The notes: a model not told the origin generated them from the letters alone. DNA of 64,000 nucleotides from Thiorhodovibrio winogradskyi (GCF_036208045.1 NZ_CP121472.1:1871531-1935530), one strand, 5' to 3'. Positions 1 through 12,127 are shown, numbered from the stretch's first letter. Translations and numbers: made by a program.

Positions 1-1
1 T

Positions 2-799
2 GCGCTGTCGAAGCTTGCCCAAGAGGATCCGTCATTCCGAGTCCGTTCCGACGAAGAATCCGGCCAGACAATCATCTCGGGCATGGGCGAACTCCACTTG
101 GAGATTATCGTTGATCGCATGAAGCGCGAATTTGGCGTCGAGGCGAATGTTGGTGCCCCACAGGTCAGTTATCGCGAAACAATCCGCAAGACGGTCGAGC
201 AGGAAACCAAGTTTGCACGCCAATCGGGTGGTCGTGGTCAGTATGGGCATGTCTACTTGCGCATTGAGCCGCAGGAGCCTGGTGCGGGTTATGAGTTCGT
301 CAATGAGATCGTTGGCGGGGTTGTTCCCAAAGAATATATCCCCGCCGTAGATAAGGGGATACAGGAAGCCATGACCAACGGCATCCTCGCCGGATTCCCC
401 ATGGTGGATATCAAAGTCAGCCTATATGACGGTTCCTACCATGAGGTCGACTCAAGCGAAATGGCCTTCAAGATCGCCGGTTCCATGGGGCTGAAGGAAG
501 GCGCGGCAAAAGCCAAACCGGTTCTGCTTGAACCCATCATGAAGGTTGAGGTGGTCACACCCGAGGAAAATATGGGTGATGTCATGGGCGACATGAATTC
601 TCGTCGCGGCATGATCCAGGGCATGGAAGACGCACCTTCCGGCAAGATTATTCGCGCCGAGGTGCCGTTGGCATCCATGTTCGGGTACGCCACCGACTTG
701 CGCTCGGCCACTCAGGGACGGGCCACTTACAGCATGGAATTTAGTAAATATGCCGAGGTGCCCGCGAGCATTGCCGACGCTGTGGCGAAAAAGCAGTAA
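2..799 (+). CDS. fusA: Elongation factor G, C-terminal part (cut by window start)
   Basis: EF-G is the GTPase that moves tRNA and mRNA through the ribosome after peptide transfer. The reading frame is open from base 2, so the GTPase domain lies outside the window and about 265 C-terminal residues are present. The visible part covers the end of domain III, with the [11 protein letters not shown] stretch, then domains IV and V, with [15 protein letters not shown], a [12 protein letters not shown] helix and the [12 protein letters not shown] motif near the end. It is followed 76 bases later by tuf, the usual str operon order. Identification is firm; only the 5' end is missing. Confidence 0.97.
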   Translation, partial: ALSKLAQEDPSFRVRSDEESGQTIISGMGELHLEIIVDRMKREFGVEANVGAPQVSYRETIRKTVEQETKFARQSGGRGQYGHVYLRIEPQEPGAGYEFVNEIVGGVVPKEYIPAVDKGIQEAMTNGILAGFPMVDIKVSLYDGSYHEVDSSEMAFKIAGSMGLKEGAAKAKPVLLEPIMKVEVVTPEENMGDVMGDMNSRRGMIQGMEDAPSGKIIRAEVPLASMFGYATDLRSATQGRATYSMEFSKYAEVPASIADAVAKKQ

Positions 800-875
800 A
801 ACGCGCGCTATGTTCGTCAGTTTGCTTAAGGCGTATTCGCTTCATCTAATTAGCCAATTTTCAAGGTAGATCGCC

Positions 876-2066
<1,191 letters not shown>

Positions 2067-2073
2067 TAGAGAT

Positions 2074-2385
2074 ATGGCAAACCAACGCATTCGTATCCGC
2101 TTGAAAGCCTTTGATCATCGCCTGATCGACCAGTCAGCGCGAGAGATCGTCGAAACGGCAAAGCGGACAGGCGCACAGGTGCGCGGTCCAGTGCCACTGC
2201 CGTCCAAGCATGAGCGCTACACCGTTCTCATTTCACCACACGTCAATAAGGACGCGCGTGATCAGTATGAGTTGCGCACCCACAAGCGGCTGATGGACAT
2301 TGTAGACCCGACCGATAAAACCGTCGATGCATTGATGAAGCTCGATTTGGCGGCTGGTGTGGATGTCCAAATTCGGCTCAGTTGA
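2074..2385 (+). CDS. rpsJ: Ribosomal protein S10
   Basis: S10 is a 30S head protein that also acts as NusE in transcription antitermination. The 103-residue protein begins [20 protein letters not shown] and contains the [14 protein letters not shown] loop, both diagnostic. It starts the S10 operon but lies only 7 bases after tuf, with no terminator or obvious promoter between them, so cotranscription with the str genes is likely. Length and sequence are normal. Confidence 0.98.
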   Translation: MANQRIRIRLKAFDHRLIDQSAREIVETAKRTGAQVRGPVPLPSKHERYTVLISPHVNKDARDQYELRTHKRLMDIVDPTDKTVDALMKLDLAAGVDVQIRLS

Positions 2386-2488
2386 TCTGCTCGCGTTTGA
2401 TTGTCTGTCAAGGTGAAAGTTAATCCCAATTGATCGCTGCATGAGATGGCGCGATGGGGACCAAAGTAAAGGAACCGAGGAAAAGTTG

Positions 2489-3139
2489 ATGGCAATTGGA
2501 TTGATTGGCCGCAAGGCGGGCATGACGCGTATCTTTACCGACGATGGTCTGTCAGTGCCGGTCACCGTGATCGAGGTTGACGCAAATCGTGTCACTCAAG
2601 TCAAGCGGCCTGAAACAGACGGCTATGCGGCTATTCAGATCGGTGCTGGCCAGCGTAAGCCCTCGCGCGTGACCAAGCCGATGGGCGGACATTTCGCCAA
2701 GGCGGGTGTCGAGGCGGCATCCAGTTTGTGTGAATTTCGTCTTGATTCGGATTCTATCGTAGAACTGCAGAATGGGGATGAAATTCAGCTCGATTTATTC
2801 GAAGTTGGTCAAAAAGTCGATGTTCGCGGGGTATCTAAAGGCCGTGGCTTTGCGGGCGTCATTCGCCGCCATCACTTTCGCAGTCAGGACGCGACCCATG
2901 GGAATTCGCTTTCGCATCGCGCTCCAGGCTCAATCGGTCAATGTCAGACACCGGGTCGCGTGTTCAAGGGAAAGCGCATGGCTGGACAGATGGGCAATGT
3001 CAACCGTTGTCAGCAAAACCTCGAAGTGGTTCGCGTAGATTTTGATCGCCGTCTCCTGCTGATCAAGGGCAGTGTTCCAGGGCCAGCCGGCGGCCGTCTT
3101 GTTGTCCTGCCCTCGATCAAACAAAAGAACAAAGGCTGA
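2489..3139 (+). CDS. rplC: Ribosomal protein L3
   Basis: L3 is a 50S assembly-initiating protein reaching toward the peptidyl transferase centre. The start ATG at 2489 ([16 protein letters not shown]) is chosen because it follows a purine-rich GGAACCGAGG site; the frame is open upstream but that part does not look like L3. The product has 216 residues. The long loop with [14 protein letters not shown] and [23 protein letters not shown] is present, including the glutamine of the GQCQTPG segment that PrmB methylates in other gammaproteobacteria. It is followed almost directly by rplD. Confidence 0.97.
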   Translation: MAIGLIGRKAGMTRIFTDDGLSVPVTVIEVDANRVTQVKRPETDGYAAIQIGAGQRKPSRVTKPMGGHFAKAGVEAASSLCEFRLDSDSIVELQNGDEIQLDLFEVGQKVDVRGVSKGRGFAGVIRRHHFRSQDATHGNSLSHRAPGSIGQCQTPGRVFKGKRMAGQMGNVNRCQQNLEVVRVDFDRRLLLIKGSVPGPAGGRLVVLPSIKQKNKG

Positions 3140-3145
3140 TTGGTT

Positions 3146-3760
3146 ATGGAACTTGTCACTCGCACAGGCAGCGACAGCACCGGGGTGCTCGAAGTATCGG
3201 ACAAAGTTTTTGGTGCTGATTACAAGCCAGATTTAGTGCACCAGGTCGTGACTGCCTATATGGCTGGCCGCCGTCAGGGCACCAAGGCGCAGAAAAATCG
3301 CGCCCAAGTCAGTGGCGGCGGGTCAAAACCTTATCGGCAAAAAGGAACCGGTCGCGCGCGCGCTGGAACCACACGTGGCCCATTGTGGCGCGGAGGTGGA
3401 GTGACTTTCCCCGCAAGGCCGCGCAATTTTGAGCAAAAAGTGAATCGAAAAATGTACCGTGGCGCGGTTTGTTCGATTCTCTCCGAGCTCGCGCGTCAGG
3501 GTCGCATGACAGTGGTTCCGGATTTCAAACTTTCAGAGCCCAAGACCAAGGCAATGATTGCCCGACTCAATGACTTTGGCCTTAGCGATGTTCTGATCAT
3601 TGTGGAGGGCTTTGATGAAGCACTTTTTCTTGCATCGCGCAACCTTCATCAGGTGGATGTCATGACCACGGCAGAAGTTGATCCGGTTAGCCTGGTCGCT
3701 TTCTCGCGGGTGGTCATCAGCGAAGCTGCCGTGCGCCAGTTGGAGGGGCGACTGCAATGA
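3146..3760 (+). CDS. rplD: Ribosomal protein L4
   Basis: L4 lines the peptide exit tunnel of the 50S subunit. In E. coli it also represses its own S10 operon. The ATG at 3146 gives MELVTRTG and a 204-residue product; an upstream TTG at 3140 would add two residues. The internal loop with [23 protein letters not shown], abridged here, is the tunnel extension. Its stop overlaps the start of rplW by 4 bases (ATGA), indicating translational coupling. I saw no recognisable L4 leader target upstream of rpsJ. Confidence 0.96.
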   Translation: MELVTRTGSDSTGVLEVSDKVFGADYKPDLVHQVVTAYMAGRRQGTKAQKNRAQVSGGGSKPYRQKGTGRARAGTTRGPLWRGGGVTFPARPRNFEQKVNRKMYRGAVCSILSELARQGRMTVVPDFKLSEPKTKAMIARLNDFGLSDVLIIVEGFDEALFLASRNLHQVDVMTTAEVDPVSLVAFSRVVISEAAVRQLEGRLQ

Positions 3761-4053
3761 ATCAGGAACGACTGCATCGTGTGTTGCTTGCACCGATTAT
3801 TTCCGAAAAGTCTACACGTTCCGCGGATTTGGCAAACCAATACGCCTTCAAAGTGCTCCCAGACGCGACAAAAAAGGAAATTGGACGTGCGGTGGAGTTG
3901 ATGTTCGAGGTCAATGTCGATGGCGTCCAAGTATTAAACGTCAACGGCAAACGTAAGCGCTTTGGGCGTCGGGAAGGTCGGCGAGTTGATTGGCGCAAAG
4001 CCTATGTGCGTTTGCAAGCAGGCCAGGAAATCAACTTCGGTGGTGGCGCCTAA
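3757..4053 (+). CDS. rplW: Ribosomal protein L23
   Basis: L23 sits at the tunnel exit of the 50S subunit and docks trigger factor and SRP. The 98-residue product starts [20 protein letters not shown] and holds the typical [21 protein letters not shown] core. It overlaps rplD by 4 bases. A spacer of 112 bases with no recognised element separates it from rplB, longer than in E. coli. Confidence 0.97.
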   Translation: MNQERLHRVLLAPIISEKSTRSADLANQYAFKVLPDATKKEIGRAVELMFEVNVDGVQVLNVNGKRKRFGRREGRRVDWRKAYVRLQAGQEINFGGGA

Positions 4054-4165
4054 TTGATTTAGCAGACCTGGCTTCCGCTTCAAGATATAAGCTCGGTAGC
4101 CACGGTTTCGGCCAACTAAACCGTCCAAGTCGTAACGGGCTGACAAGGATCGCGGGAATCTGATA

Positions 4166-4993
4166 ATGGCAATCGAAAAAACCAATCCAACATCGGCAGG
4201 TCGGCGCTTTGTCGTCAAGGTCGTTCCTGCCGGCTTGCACAAGGGCGATCCTTTCGGTCCCTTGCTTGAGAAAAAGACCAAGTCAGGTGGGCGAAACAAC
4301 AAAGGACGCATTTCTGTTCGCCATCGTGGAGGTGGTCACAAGCAGCGCTACCGGGTAGTTGATTTCAAACGCCGTAAACTCGACGTGCCGGCTATAGTGG
4401 AACGACTCGAATACGATCCCAATCGCAGTGCACATCTGGCATTATTGAAATACGCTGATGGTGACTGGGCCTACATGATTGCGCCGAAAGGCCTTAAGTC
4501 TGGCGACACAGTCATTTCTGCAGAAACAGCGCCAATTAGCGTTGGTAACTGCATGCCGCTACGCAACATGCCGGTTGGTACCGAGGTGCATTGTATTGAG
4601 TTGCGCCCAGGCAAAGGTGCACAACTTGCGCGTGCTGCTGGTGCGGGAGTGCAACTGGTGGCGCGAGAAGGCAGTTATGCAACCTTGCGCCTACGTTCCG
4701 GGGAGATGCGACGTGTTCACTCAGACTGTCGTGCTGTCATTGGCTGTGTCGGTAATGGTGAGCATAGTCTGCGCAAGCTAGGTAAGGCGGGGGCGACACG
4801 TTGGAGAGGGGTTCGCCCAACCGTTCGAGGCGTTGTCATGAACCCGGTCGATCATCCGCATGGCGGTGGTGAAGGGCGTACGTCAGGTGGGCGCCATCCG
4901 GTTTCGCCTTGGGGTGTGCCGACCAAGGGACACAAGACCCGGCGAAACAAGCGTACGGACGGCATGATCCTGCGCCGCCGACGCCAGAAATAA
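4166..4993 (+). CDS. rplB: Ribosomal protein L2
   Basis: L2 is required for subunit joining and peptidyl transferase activity. The 275-residue length is normal. The C-terminal domain carries [18 protein letters not shown], with the conserved histidine used at the catalytic centre, and ends in a basic [17 protein letters not shown] tail. It sits in the S10 operon between rplW and rpsS. Confidence 0.98.
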   Translation: MAIEKTNPTSAGRRFVVKVVPAGLHKGDPFGPLLEKKTKSGGRNNKGRISVRHRGGGHKQRYRVVDFKRRKLDVPAIVERLEYDPNRSAHLALLKYADGDWAYMIAPKGLKSGDTVISAETAPISVGNCMPLRNMPVGTEVHCIELRPGKGAQLARAAGAGVQLVAREGSYATLRLRSGEMRRVHSDCRAVIGCVGNGEHSLRKLGKAGATRWRGVRPTVRGVVMNPVDHPHGGGEGRTSGGRHPVSPWGVPTKGHKTRRNKRTDGMILRRRRQK

Positions 4994-5076
4994 GGCATCA
5001 CTCGGGTGTCAGTAAAGATCCGCGCACGCATCAGTGAGCGCCTAACAGCGATTATGGAACACGAGGATACTAAATA

Positions 5077-5355
5077 GTGCCACGTTCAGTACGAAAAGGC
5101 CCTTTTGTTGACCATCATCTCGCGAAAAAAGTTGAGACGGCGGTCGCGCAAAACAACAAGCGCCCGATCAAAACCTGGTCTCGGCGGTCGATGGTCTTGC
5201 CAGAGATGGTCGGTCTGACAATCGCCATCTATAACGGCAAGCAACATGTGCCAGTTTTGATCAATGAGAACATGATTGGTCATAAGCTGGGTGAGTTTGC
5301 GCTGACGCGCACCTTCCGCGGGCATGCCGCGGATCGAAAAGCGAAAAAACGTTAA
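5077..5355 (+). CDS. rpsS: Ribosomal protein S19
   Basis: S19 binds 16S rRNA in the 30S head next to S13 and contacts the A-site finger. The 92-residue frame begins at a GTG giving [15 protein letters not shown], the conserved S19 N terminus, so the GTG start is well supported. The motif [21 protein letters not shown] is seen near the C terminus in slightly longer form. The gene is 83 bases downstream of rplB. Confidence 0.97.
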   Translation: MPRSVRKGPFVDHHLAKKVETAVAQNNKRPIKTWSRRSMVLPEMVGLTIAIYNGKQHVPVLINENMIGHKLGEFALTRTFRGHAADRKAKKR

Positions 5356-5449
5356 AACAGCCCGTTCTGGTTGCCCACTCTACTGTGCGGCGGCCAATTA
5401 AACCAGGTTTATCAATTAATCAGCCAACCACTATCGAGTCCAACCCAAG

Positions 5450-5788
5450 ATGCAAGCTGAAGCGACATTAAAATATGCCCGAATATCGGCGCAAAAAGCC
5501 CGTCTGGTGGCTGATCAGATCCGGGGTCAGCACGTTGAGACCGCGCTCAATGATTTGGCGTTCAGCACCAAGAAGGGCTCGGATATGATAAAAAAGTTGC
5601 TCGAATCAGCGATTGCGAATGCCGAAAATAACGCGGGCGCTGACATCGACGAACTGCGGGTTGCATCTATTCAGGTCAATGAAGGACCGACCATGAAGCG
5701 CATCCGCGCGCGGGCCAAGGGTCGCGCGTCGCGTATTTTAAAGCGAACCAGCCATATTAAGGTGACGGTGGCCGAGCGTTCGGCCTAA
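5450..5788 (+). CDS. rplV: Ribosomal protein L22
   Basis: L22 forms part of the exit tunnel constriction. It has 112 residues, starts [20 protein letters not shown] and contains the beta-hairpin loop with [16 protein letters not shown] that reaches into the tunnel and is the usual site of macrolide-resistance changes. The loop looks normal here. It lies in the S10 operon between rpsS and rpsC. Confidence 0.97.
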   Translation: MQAEATLKYARISAQKARLVADQIRGQHVETALNDLAFSTKKGSDMIKKLLESAIANAENNAGADIDELRVASIQVNEGPTMKRIRARAKGRASRILKRTSHIKVTVAERSA

Positions 5789-5854
5789 CGCATCGTCTGC
5801 CATTTTAAGCCGCCGACAGTAAGCTTATCAGCGTCGGTCTAACAGAGGCCAAAC

Positions 5855-6535
5855 ATGGGACAAAAAGTACATCCGATTGGAATCCGCCTTGGCATTGTCA
5901 AGGATTGGACTTCCAAATGGTATGCCAGCTCCAAGGATTATCCCGAGCTGTTGAATAAAGATCTTGAAGTGCGGGCGTATCTTAAACAACGCTTAGCCAA
6001 TGCATCAGTCAGTCGTATTCAGATTGATCGCCCTGCCAAAAACGCTCACATCACCGTGCATACCGCCCGGCCTGGCGTCGTTATCGGCAAGAAGGGTGAA
6101 GATATCGACAAGCTGCGTGCCGCGGTCGCGGGAATGATGGGAATTCCTGTGCATATCAGCATTGAGGAAATTCGCAAGCCCGAATTGGATGCTCAGCTGG
6201 TAGCCGAGGGTATCGCCCAGCAACTAGAGAGGCGCATCATGTTTCGCCGCGCGATGAAACGCGCTGTGCAAAATTCCATGCGTGTTGGCGCCGAGGGGAT
6301 TCGAGTCAACATTGCTGGGCGACTTAACGGCGCGGAAATTGCTCGCTCTGAGTGGTATCGTGAAGGGCGTGTGCCTTTGCATACGCTAAGAGCTGATATC
6401 GATTACGGCTTCGCGGAAGCTACTACCACTTACGGTATTCTGGGCGTTAAGACCTGGATCTTCCGGGGTGAGGTTTTTGGTGACCGTAGCGAGGAGCCAC
6501 AACAAGAAAAGCGCTCGCGGGCGAAGAAGGGCTGA
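5855..6535 (+). CDS. rpsC: Ribosomal protein S3
   Basis: S3 forms part of the mRNA entry channel and helicase of the 30S subunit. It has 226 residues, begins [18 protein letters not shown] and carries the KH domain with the [10 protein letters not shown] loop. The conserved [17 protein letters not shown] segment is near residue 170. rplP follows after 3 bases, so the two are tightly coupled. Confidence 0.98.
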   Translation: MGQKVHPIGIRLGIVKDWTSKWYASSKDYPELLNKDLEVRAYLKQRLANASVSRIQIDRPAKNAHITVHTARPGVVIGKKGEDIDKLRAAVAGMMGIPVHISIEEIRKPELDAQLVAEGIAQQLERRIMFRRAMKRAVQNSMRVGAEGIRVNIAGRLNGAEIARSEWYREGRVPLHTLRADIDYGFAEATTTYGILGVKTWIFRGEVFGDRSEEPQQEKRSRAKKG

Positions 6536-6538
6536 GCC

Positions 6539-6952
6539 ATGTTGCAACCGAAACGGACCAAATTTAGAAAACAACACAAGGGCCGCAATCGTGGATTGGC
6601 ACAGAGCGGCAATCAGGTCAGCTTCGGCGACTTTGGGTTGAAGGCTGTCGGGCGAGGCCGACTGACCGCACGTCAAATTGAGTCCGCGCGGCGTGCTATT
6701 ACTCGGCGTGTCAAGCGTGGAGGGAAGCTCTGGATTCGCGTCTTTCCCGACAAGCCCATCTCTAAAAAGCCCCTCGAAGTGCGTATGGGTAAAGGAAAGG
6801 GTAACGTCGAATACTGGGTAGCACTGATCCAGCCGGGACGCATGCTCTACGAAATTGAAGGTGTGCCCGAGGAGTTAGCACGCGAAGCCTTTCAACTTGC
6901 CGCGGCAAAACTCCCGGTTCAGACTCGTTTTGAAAAGCGGACGGTACTTTAG
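6539..6952 (+). CDS. rplP: Ribosomal protein L16
   Basis: L16 organises the 50S A-site region. It has 137 residues, starts [19 protein letters not shown] and contains [17 protein letters not shown], where the arginine is a substrate of the YcfD hydroxylase in other gammaproteobacteria. Its stop codon overlaps a GTG that could serve as an alternative start of rpmC. Confidence 0.98.
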   Translation: MLQPKRTKFRKQHKGRNRGLAQSGNQVSFGDFGLKAVGRGRLTARQIESARRAITRRVKRGGKLWIRVFPDKPISKKPLEVRMGKGKGNVEYWVALIQPGRMLYEIEGVPEELAREAFQLAAAKLPVQTRFEKRTVL

Positions 6953-6954
6953 TG

Positions 6955-7212
6955 ATGAAGGCGAACGAACTGCGAAATCAATCAGCCGATGATTTGCAAC
7001 GGCAATTGCTCGACCTGCGTAAGGAAGAGTTTAACCTGCGCATGCAACAAGGCTCGGGTCAGTTGGCGCGGCCATCACGGATGCGGGAAGTACGGCGCGA
7101 CATTGCGCGCGTGAAAACCGTTATGACTGAAATCACGGCGAAGCCAGCATCGGTGCGAATCGCTAAAAGTGCAAGCGGTAGCGGATCAGTGGCAGCAGGA
7201 TCTTCCAAATGA
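6955..7212 (+). CDS. rpmC: Ribosomal protein L29 with C-terminal extension
   Basis: L29 lies near the tunnel exit beside L23. The first 63 residues ([20 protein letters not shown] and on) are a normal L29. About 20 extra residues rich in Ser, Ala and Gly ([20 protein letters not shown]) follow and are probably disordered. The ATG at 6955 is preferred, but a GTG at 6952 overlapping the rplP stop is possible. The end overlaps rpsQ by 4 bases. Confidence 0.94.
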   Translation: MKANELRNQSADDLQRQLLDLRKEEFNLRMQQGSGQLARPSRMREVRRDIARVKTVMTEITAKPASVRIAKSASGSGSVAAGSSK

Positions 7213-7496
7213 GCGACGAGACCATCACCCAGCCAAGCAAACAACAGACGGCTACAAATCGTACCCTAACTGGCCGCGTTTTAAGCACCGCAATGCAAAA
7301 AACCATCACACTAGTGGTGGAGAGACGTGTCAAACATCCGATCTATGGCAAATTCCTTCGGCGCTCGACCAAGCTTCATGCGCATGACGAGGAAAACCAA
7401 TGTCAAGTGGGGGACTGGGTACGGGTTGAATTGTGTCGCCCGCTATCAAAAACCAAGAACTGGCGCCTGGTCGAAATCGTCGAGCGGGCGCGCTAA
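7209..7496 (+). CDS. rpsQ: Ribosomal protein S17
   Basis: S17 is an early 16S rRNA-binding protein with an OB fold. The 95-residue product has a short polar N-terminal extension ([15 protein letters not shown]) before the conserved [21 protein letters not shown] core, and the [19 protein letters not shown] segment. It overlaps rpmC by 4 bases (ATGA). A 129-base spacer without a recognised signal separates it from rplN, at the usual S10/spc operon boundary. Confidence 0.96.
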   Translation: MSDETITQPSKQQTATNRTLTGRVLSTAMQKTITLVVERRVKHPIYGKFLRRSTKLHAHDEENQCQVGDWVRVELCRPLSKTKNWRLVEIVERAR

Positions 7497-7625
7497 TTTT
7501 CACGGTCGTGTCGGTCATGCGGGCGGTGCTCTTAACAACCTGACTTCTAGACTGGCATTGATTCGATCAGCCACCCGATCCAGTGACATAAGATCGAGCA
7601 CAAATATTCGGTAGGAACTAATAAC

Positions 7626-7994
7626 ATGATCCAGATGCAAACTCGGCTAAGCGTTGCTGACAACAGCGGTGCACGTGAGGTGCAGTGCATCAAAGTGCTC
7701 GGCGGTTCGCATCGTCGTTATGCTGGGATCGGCGATGTCATTAAAGTGACAGTGAAAGATGCCATTCCGCGCGGAAAAGTGAAGAAAGGTGACGTTTTCA
7801 ATGCAGTGGTGGTTCGAACCCGTAAAGGTGTTCGTCGCGGAGACGGCTCACTGATCCGTTTCGATGGGAATGCGGCAGTGTTGCTCAACAATCAGCTTCA
7901 GCCGATTGGCACCCGAATTTTCGGCCCTGTGACGCGGGAGTTGCGCGGTGATCGTTTCATGAAAATAATTTCACTTGCGCCTGAAGTGGTTTAA
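7626..7994 (+). CDS. rplN: Ribosomal protein L14
   Basis: L14 contacts 16S rRNA across the subunit interface. It has the standard 122 residues, starting [19 protein letters not shown] and including [20 protein letters not shown]. It is the first gene of the spc operon. No convincing promoter was found in the 129 bases before it. Confidence 0.98.
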   Translation: MIQMQTRLSVADNSGAREVQCIKVLGGSHRRYAGIGDVIKVTVKDAIPRGKVKKGDVFNAVVVRTRKGVRRGDGSLIRFDGNAAVLLNNQLQPIGTRIFGPVTRELRGDRFMKIISLAPEVV

Positions 7995-8128
7995 TCGGCC
8001 ATTCATTGCGTCAGCCCGCCCAGAGCTAAATGGCTCATGTGGCCGGTGTTGGTCGGCACCCAGGGGTCGGTGCTTAGATTAGAGCAACTGCTTCCACGGC
8101 GGCAGCATTAGCGATTTGGAAACGAGAT

Positions 8129-8446
8129 ATGCGAAAGATCAAGACAGGAGACGATGTCATCGTCCTGACCGGCAAAGACCGGGGCAAGCGAGGGACTGTC
8201 CTTGGCGTGCCTGATGCCAGTCATGTGATTGTTGAAAACATCAACATGGCGAAGAAACACCAGCGTGGAAATCCGCAACGAGGAATCGAGGGCGGCATTG
8301 TCGACAAGGAGATGCCATTGCATGTGTCGAATGTTGGGCTGTTTAATCCCGTTAAGGGACGCGCCGACCGTATTGGCTTCAAGTTGCTTGATGATGGCCG
8401 CAAAGTTCGGATATTTAAATCCGACGGCGAAGTTGTCGATGTTTAG
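8129..8446 (+). CDS. rplX: Ribosomal protein L24
   Basis: L24 initiates 50S assembly. The 105-residue product begins [22 protein letters not shown], abridged, which is the KOW motif, followed by [20 protein letters not shown]. The gene is separated from rplN by 134 bases. Confidence 0.97.
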   Translation: MRKIKTGDDVIVLTGKDRGKRGTVLGVPDASHVIVENINMAKKHQRGNPQRGIEGGIVDKEMPLHVSNVGLFNPVKGRADRIGFKLLDDGRKVRIFKSDGEVVDV

Positions 8447-8499
8447 CAATGATCTTTGGGGTCCATGCCTGAGAGTGATATCGGAACAGGTTTTGCAAA

Positions 8500-9039
8500 A
8501 TGGCTAGGTTACAACAACTCTACAGAGAGCAACTGGTGGGCGACTTGCAAAAACGCTTTAACTATAAAAGCGTAATGCAAGTGCCAAGAATCGAAAAGAT
8601 CACTCTGAACATGGGTGTCGGTGAGGCTGTCGCTGATAAAAAAGTCATGGACTTTGCAGTGTCTGATATGACGCGCATTGCCGCCCAAAAGCCTGTGGTC
8701 ACCAAGGCGCGTGTTTCCGTGGCTGGGTTCAAGATTCGCGAAGGTTGGCCCGTTGGCTGTAAAGTGACGCTCCGTCGCGAGCGTATGTATGAATTTCTTG
8801 ATCGTCTGATCAACGTATCCATACCGCGTATTCGGGATTTTCGTGGTCTGAGCCCTAAAGCTTTTGATGGCAGAGGAAATTACTCGCTTGGCGTGCGTGA
8901 GCAGATTATTTTTCCAGAAATTGATTACGACAAGATCGACTCTTTGCGCGGCCTCGATATCGTGATTACGACCTCGGCGAAGACCGACGAGGAAGGACGC
9001 GCGCTATTGGAAGCCTTTAAATTTCCGTTCCGAACCTAG
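8500..9039 (+). CDS. rplE: Ribosomal protein L5
   Basis: L5 binds 5S rRNA in the central protuberance. The 179-residue protein starts [20 protein letters not shown] and shows [20 protein letters not shown] and the conserved [19 protein letters not shown] segment. It is followed after 9 bases by rpsN, the usual spc operon order. Confidence 0.98.
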   Translation: MARLQQLYREQLVGDLQKRFNYKSVMQVPRIEKITLNMGVGEAVADKKVMDFAVSDMTRIAAQKPVVTKARVSVAGFKIREGWPVGCKVTLRRERMYEFLDRLINVSIPRIRDFRGLSPKAFDGRGNYSLGVREQIIFPEIDYDKIDSLRGLDIVITTSAKTDEEGRALLEAFKFPFRT

Positions 9040-9048
9040 AGTAACATC

Positions 9049-9354
9049 ATGGCGAAAACAAGCATGATCGAGCGTGACCGAAAGCGCACGCTTACCGCCA
9101 AAAGGTACGCAGCTAAGCGTGCTACGCTGAAGGCGGTCATCAATGATCGTAGCGCCGACCCAGAGCAAGTCGATGCTGCTCTCTTGGCGTTGCAGAAGTT
9201 GCCGCGCGATGCAAGCCCGACACGTCAGCAGCGGCGTTGCCGCATTACCGGCAGACCGCACTCGGTTTATCGTAAATTTGGCCTCGGGCGAAATAAACTC
9301 CGTGAGGCTGTTATGCGGGGCGATGTTCCTGGAGTCGTCAAGGCAAGTTGGTAG
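9049..9354 (+). CDS. rpsN: Ribosomal protein S14 (zinc-free form)
   Basis: S14 completes the 30S head. The 101-residue product is the long form lacking the two CxxC pairs of the zinc-binding type: only one cysteine is present, in [20 protein letters not shown]. The preceding gene is rplE, and rpsH follows after an unusually long 243-base gap that holds a short tandem repeat. Confidence 0.97.
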   Translation: MAKTSMIERDRKRTLTAKRYAAKRATLKAVINDRSADPEQVDAALLALQKLPRDASPTRQQRRCRITGRPHSVYRKFGLGRNKLREAVMRGDVPGVVKASW

Positions 9355-9425
9355 ATTCAGGTAGTCTGTATCGGGCTATTGAGTCGACGCAGATATTCCA
9401 GAGTGGATGTGGCGCATAATTGCGC

Positions 9426-9464
9426 CAACAAACTACCCCAACAAGATACCCCAACAAAATACCT
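9426..9464. repeat. Three tandem 13-bp repeats between rpsN and rpsH
   Basis: Three copies of CAACAARNTACCY stand head to tail in the 243-base gap between rpsN and rpsH, where E. coli has only a short spacer. The copies differ at two or three positions. I see no gene or hairpin in the rest of the gap. The function is unknown; slippage during replication is the simplest origin. Confidence 0.75.
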
Positions 9465-9597
9465 AAGCCAAATGACCTGCAGGCCATTACATAATTCATT
9501 CGCGTCCGCGCAAGCGGGCTTTTAGCGGGTATCGCGCAACCTTGCTCCTTTTGTGACTGATAATACAAGGTAGGCGGCCTGACCCTGGGAGTTCTTC

Positions 9598-9993
9598 ATG
9601 AGTATGTCTGATCCAATCGCGGATATGCTAACGCGTATACGCAATGGCCAGATGCGCGGTAAGGTAACCATCACCATGCCGGCGTCCAAACAACGCGTCG
9701 CCATCGCCTCTTTGCTCGAAGAGGAAGGCTACATCAACCAGCACTCAGTGGCGGGTGAGGGCGCGCATCGTGAGCTTGAAATCAAGCTTAAATACTTCCG
9801 CGGCAAGCCCGTGATTGAGCTTATTAAACGAGTGTCCCGTCCGGGGTTGCGTATCTATCGTGGCAAAGACGATTTGCCGCGGGTTCGCAACGGGCTTGGC
9901 ATCGCGATCATCTCCACCTCCAAGGGTCTGATGACTGATCGAGCCGCGCGTAAAGCCGGTCATGGCGGCGAAGTCTTGGCGCTGGTCGCCTAA
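9598..9993 (+). CDS. rpsH: Ribosomal protein S8
   Basis: S8 binds the central domain of 16S rRNA and represses the spc operon in E. coli. The 131-residue protein starts [18 protein letters not shown]; an ATG two codons later is an alternative start. The C-terminal [20 protein letters not shown] motif is intact. It is followed by rplF after 41 bases. Confidence 0.98.
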   Translation: MSMSDPIADMLTRIRNGQMRGKVTITMPASKQRVAIASLLEEEGYINQHSVAGEGAHRELEIKLKYFRGKPVIELIKRVSRPGLRIYRGKDDLPRVRNGLGIAIISTSKGLMTDRAARKAGHGGEVLALVA

Positions 9994-10034
9994 TCGCGCG
10001 GGTCAAAAAGACAGTAGCCAAGAGGATCAGTTAG

Positions 10035-10568
10035 ATGTCTCGTATTGCAAAGTGGCCCGTGACGGTGCCAAGCGGCGTTAATATCTCCATTAACGGGCAA
10101 GCTGTTACCGTCAAGGGCAGTAAGGGCACCCTATGCTGGGATGTCCATCCCCTCGTGAGTGTTGAAATGGCTGAAGGTCAGATTCGCACTGCTCCGGTAT
10201 CGGAAGATAAAAAAGCCTGGGCATTGGCCGGGACCACCAGGGCGTTGATCAATAACATGGTGGTCGGTGTCAGTTCTGGTTTTGAGAGGCGCTTGGCGCT
10301 GGTTGGCGTCGGCTATCGTGCCCAAGCGAAAGGTAAGATTTTAAATCTAGCGCTGGGATTTTCTCACCCTATCGATTATCCCGTGCCTGAAGGCATTGAG
10401 ATCGAAACGCCGTCCCCGACAGAAATCATCGTACGTGGTGCGGACAAGCAGCAGGTGGGCCAGGTTGCGGCAAAAATTCGTCGTTATCGTCCGCCCGAGC
10501 CCTACAAGGGGAAAGGTGTGCGCTATGCTGATGAGGATGTGCTGCGCAAAGAAGCGAAGAAGAAATAG
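10035..10568 (+). CDS. rplF: Ribosomal protein L6
   Basis: L6 sits near the GTPase-associated centre of the 50S subunit. The 177-residue product begins MSRIAKWPVTVPSGVNISIN and ends with the two-domain L6 signature including PPEPYKGKGVRYADE. rplR follows after 15 bases in the spc operon. Confidence 0.98.
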   Translation: MSRIAKWPVTVPSGVNISINGQAVTVKGSKGTLCWDVHPLVSVEMAEGQIRTAPVSEDKKAWALAGTTRALINNMVVGVSSGFERRLALVGVGYRAQAKGKILNLALGFSHPIDYPVPEGIEIETPSPTEIIVRGADKQQVGQVAAKIRRYRPPEPYKGKGVRYADEDVLRKEAKKK

Positions 10569-10583
10569 GGGCTGGGGAATTAC

Positions 10584-10940
10584 ATGGATAAGAAACAGTC
10601 ACGTCTGCGCCGGGCAATGCGTACCCGTGCAAAGATCCGCGAACTGCGCGCCTATCGGTTGTGCGTTCATCGCTCGCCCCGGCACATGTATGCGCAGGTG
10701 ATAGCTCCCGATGGAAACAAGGTGGTCGCCAGTGCCTCGACGCTTGAGAAAGACATGCGGGAAAACTTGCAGGCTTACTCAGGCAATGCCAAGTCAGCCG
10801 CACGAGTCGGGCAACTAATAGCAGAGAGAGCTAAGGCTGCCGGTGTTGAGCAGGTCGCGTTCGACCGCTCAGGCTTTAAGTACCACGGTCGAGTCAAGGC
10901 GCTGGCGGATGCCGCTCGTGAAAGCGGTCTGAGGTTCTAG
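10584..10940 (+). CDS. rplR: Ribosomal protein L18
   Basis: L18 binds 5S rRNA together with L5. It has 118 residues, begins [20 protein letters not shown] and carries the [20 protein letters not shown] strand region and the C-terminal [20 protein letters not shown] motif. It sits between rplF and rpsE. Confidence 0.98.
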   Translation: MDKKQSRLRRAMRTRAKIRELRAYRLCVHRSPRHMYAQVIAPDGNKVVASASTLEKDMRENLQAYSGNAKSAARVGQLIAERAKAAGVEQVAFDRSGFKYHGRVKALADAARESGLRF

Positions 10941-10998
10941 GTTCTCGCACGCCACAGGCATGCACGGGTTTTTGATCAACAGGTTTTAGGAATTACCG

Positions 10999-11505
10999 AT
11001 GGCGAGCTACAACCAAAAGCCGGAAGGCGACGAGCTTCTAGAAAAGCTCATCTCCGTCAACCGCGTCGCAAAGGTCGTGAAAGGGGGTCGGGTGTTCGGC
11101 TTCGGGGCACTGACAGTGGTCGGCGACGGCAAAGGGCGCATTGGCTATGGGACCGGCAAGGCAAGAGAAGTGCCGGTGGCGATCCAAAAAGCGATGGAGT
11201 CAGCGCGCAAGAACATGGTCGAGATCAAGCTGAAGGGAAGCACGCTGCAATACCCCATGCTTGGCCACCATGGCGCTGCTCATGTGTTTATGCAACCGGC
11301 GTCCGAGGGTACCGGTATCATCGCCGGTGGCGCGATGCGCGCAGTGTTTGAGGTGCTTGGGGTGCAAAACGTTCTTGCCAAGTGTATTGGCAGCAATAAC
11401 CCGGTTAATGTCGTGCAGGCGACCATCAAGGGCCTCAAGAATATGACCGACGCAGAGTCGGTTGCAGCCAAGCGTGGCAAGACGGTCGAGGAGATCCTGG
11501 GGTAA
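10999..11505 (+). CDS. rpsE: Ribosomal protein S5
   Basis: S5 contributes to decoding accuracy and to the mRNA entry helicase. The 168-residue product has the N-terminal double-stranded RNA-binding fold ([20 protein letters not shown]) and the C-terminal domain with [18 protein letters not shown]. The RNA loop residues look unmutated compared with the general S5 pattern. rpmD follows after 3 bases. Confidence 0.98.
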   Translation: MASYNQKPEGDELLEKLISVNRVAKVVKGGRVFGFGALTVVGDGKGRIGYGTGKAREVPVAIQKAMESARKNMVEIKLKGSTLQYPMLGHHGAAHVFMQPASEGTGIIAGGAMRAVFEVLGVQNVLAKCIGSNNPVNVVQATIKGLKNMTDAESVAAKRGKTVEEILG

Positions 11506-11508
11506 GCC

Positions 11509-11694
11509 ATGGTCAAAAAGACAATGAAAGTCAGACTCGTGCGCAGCATCCATGGGCGTTTAAAGCGACACCAAGCTTGCGTGCGTGGGTTAGGAATACG
11601 ACGCATGCATCAGGTGGTCGAAGTCGAGGATACGCCCGCCACCCGTGGCATGCTGAACCAAGTGGCCTACATGGTCGAACTGGTTGAGGTTTAA
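11509..11694 (+). CDS. rpmD: Ribosomal protein L30
   Basis: L30 is a small 50S protein of 61 residues. The sequence contains [20 protein letters not shown] and [20 protein letters not shown], typical of bacterial L30. It is packed tightly between rpsE and rplO. Confidence 0.96.
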   Translation: MVKKTMKVRLVRSIHGRLKRHQACVRGLGIRRMHQVVEVEDTPATRGMLNQVAYMVELVEV

Positions 11695-11698
11695 TCGA

Positions 11699-12127
11699 AT
11701 GTATCTCAATGACTTACATCCAACGCGCAGAGTCAAGGCAAAGCGGGTTGGGCGCGGTATTGGCAGTGGTCTGGGTAAGACCTGTGGACGTGGTCATAAG
11801 GGCCAAAAGTCCCGCGCGGGCGGTTTTCATAAGCTCGGCTTCGAGGGTGGCCAGATGCCGTTGCAACGGCGACTGCCCAAAGTTGGTTTTCGTGCGCGCA
11901 AAAGTCGGAAAACCGATGAGATTCGCACCAGCGAGTTGAATGGCGTGAGCCGCGATCCAATCGATCTTGCTGCCTTGCGTGAGGCCGGGCTCGTTAATCG
12001 GATCGTTCAGCAGGTCAAGGTCGTCCTCTCGGGTGAGTTATCTAAACCCGTGCATTTAAAAGGCTTGGCAGTGACCAAGGGTGCGCGTGCTGCGATTGAG
12101 GTAGCCGGCGGCTCGGTCGAGGACTAA
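11699..12127 (+). CDS. rplO: Ribosomal protein L15
   Basis: L15 is a late-assembly 50S protein. The ATG at 11699 gives [20 protein letters not shown] and 142 residues, which matches the family; an upstream TTG at 11684 inside rpmD is less likely. The glycine-rich [20 protein letters not shown] segment is diagnostic. secY follows after 31 bases. Confidence 0.96.
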   Translation: MYLNDLHPTRRVKAKRVGRGIGSGLGKTCGRGHKGQKSRAGGFHKLGFEGGQMPLQRRLPKVGFRARKSRKTDEIRTSELNGVSRDPIDLAALREAGLVNRIVQQVKVVLSGELSKPVHLKGLAVTKGARAAIEVAGGSVED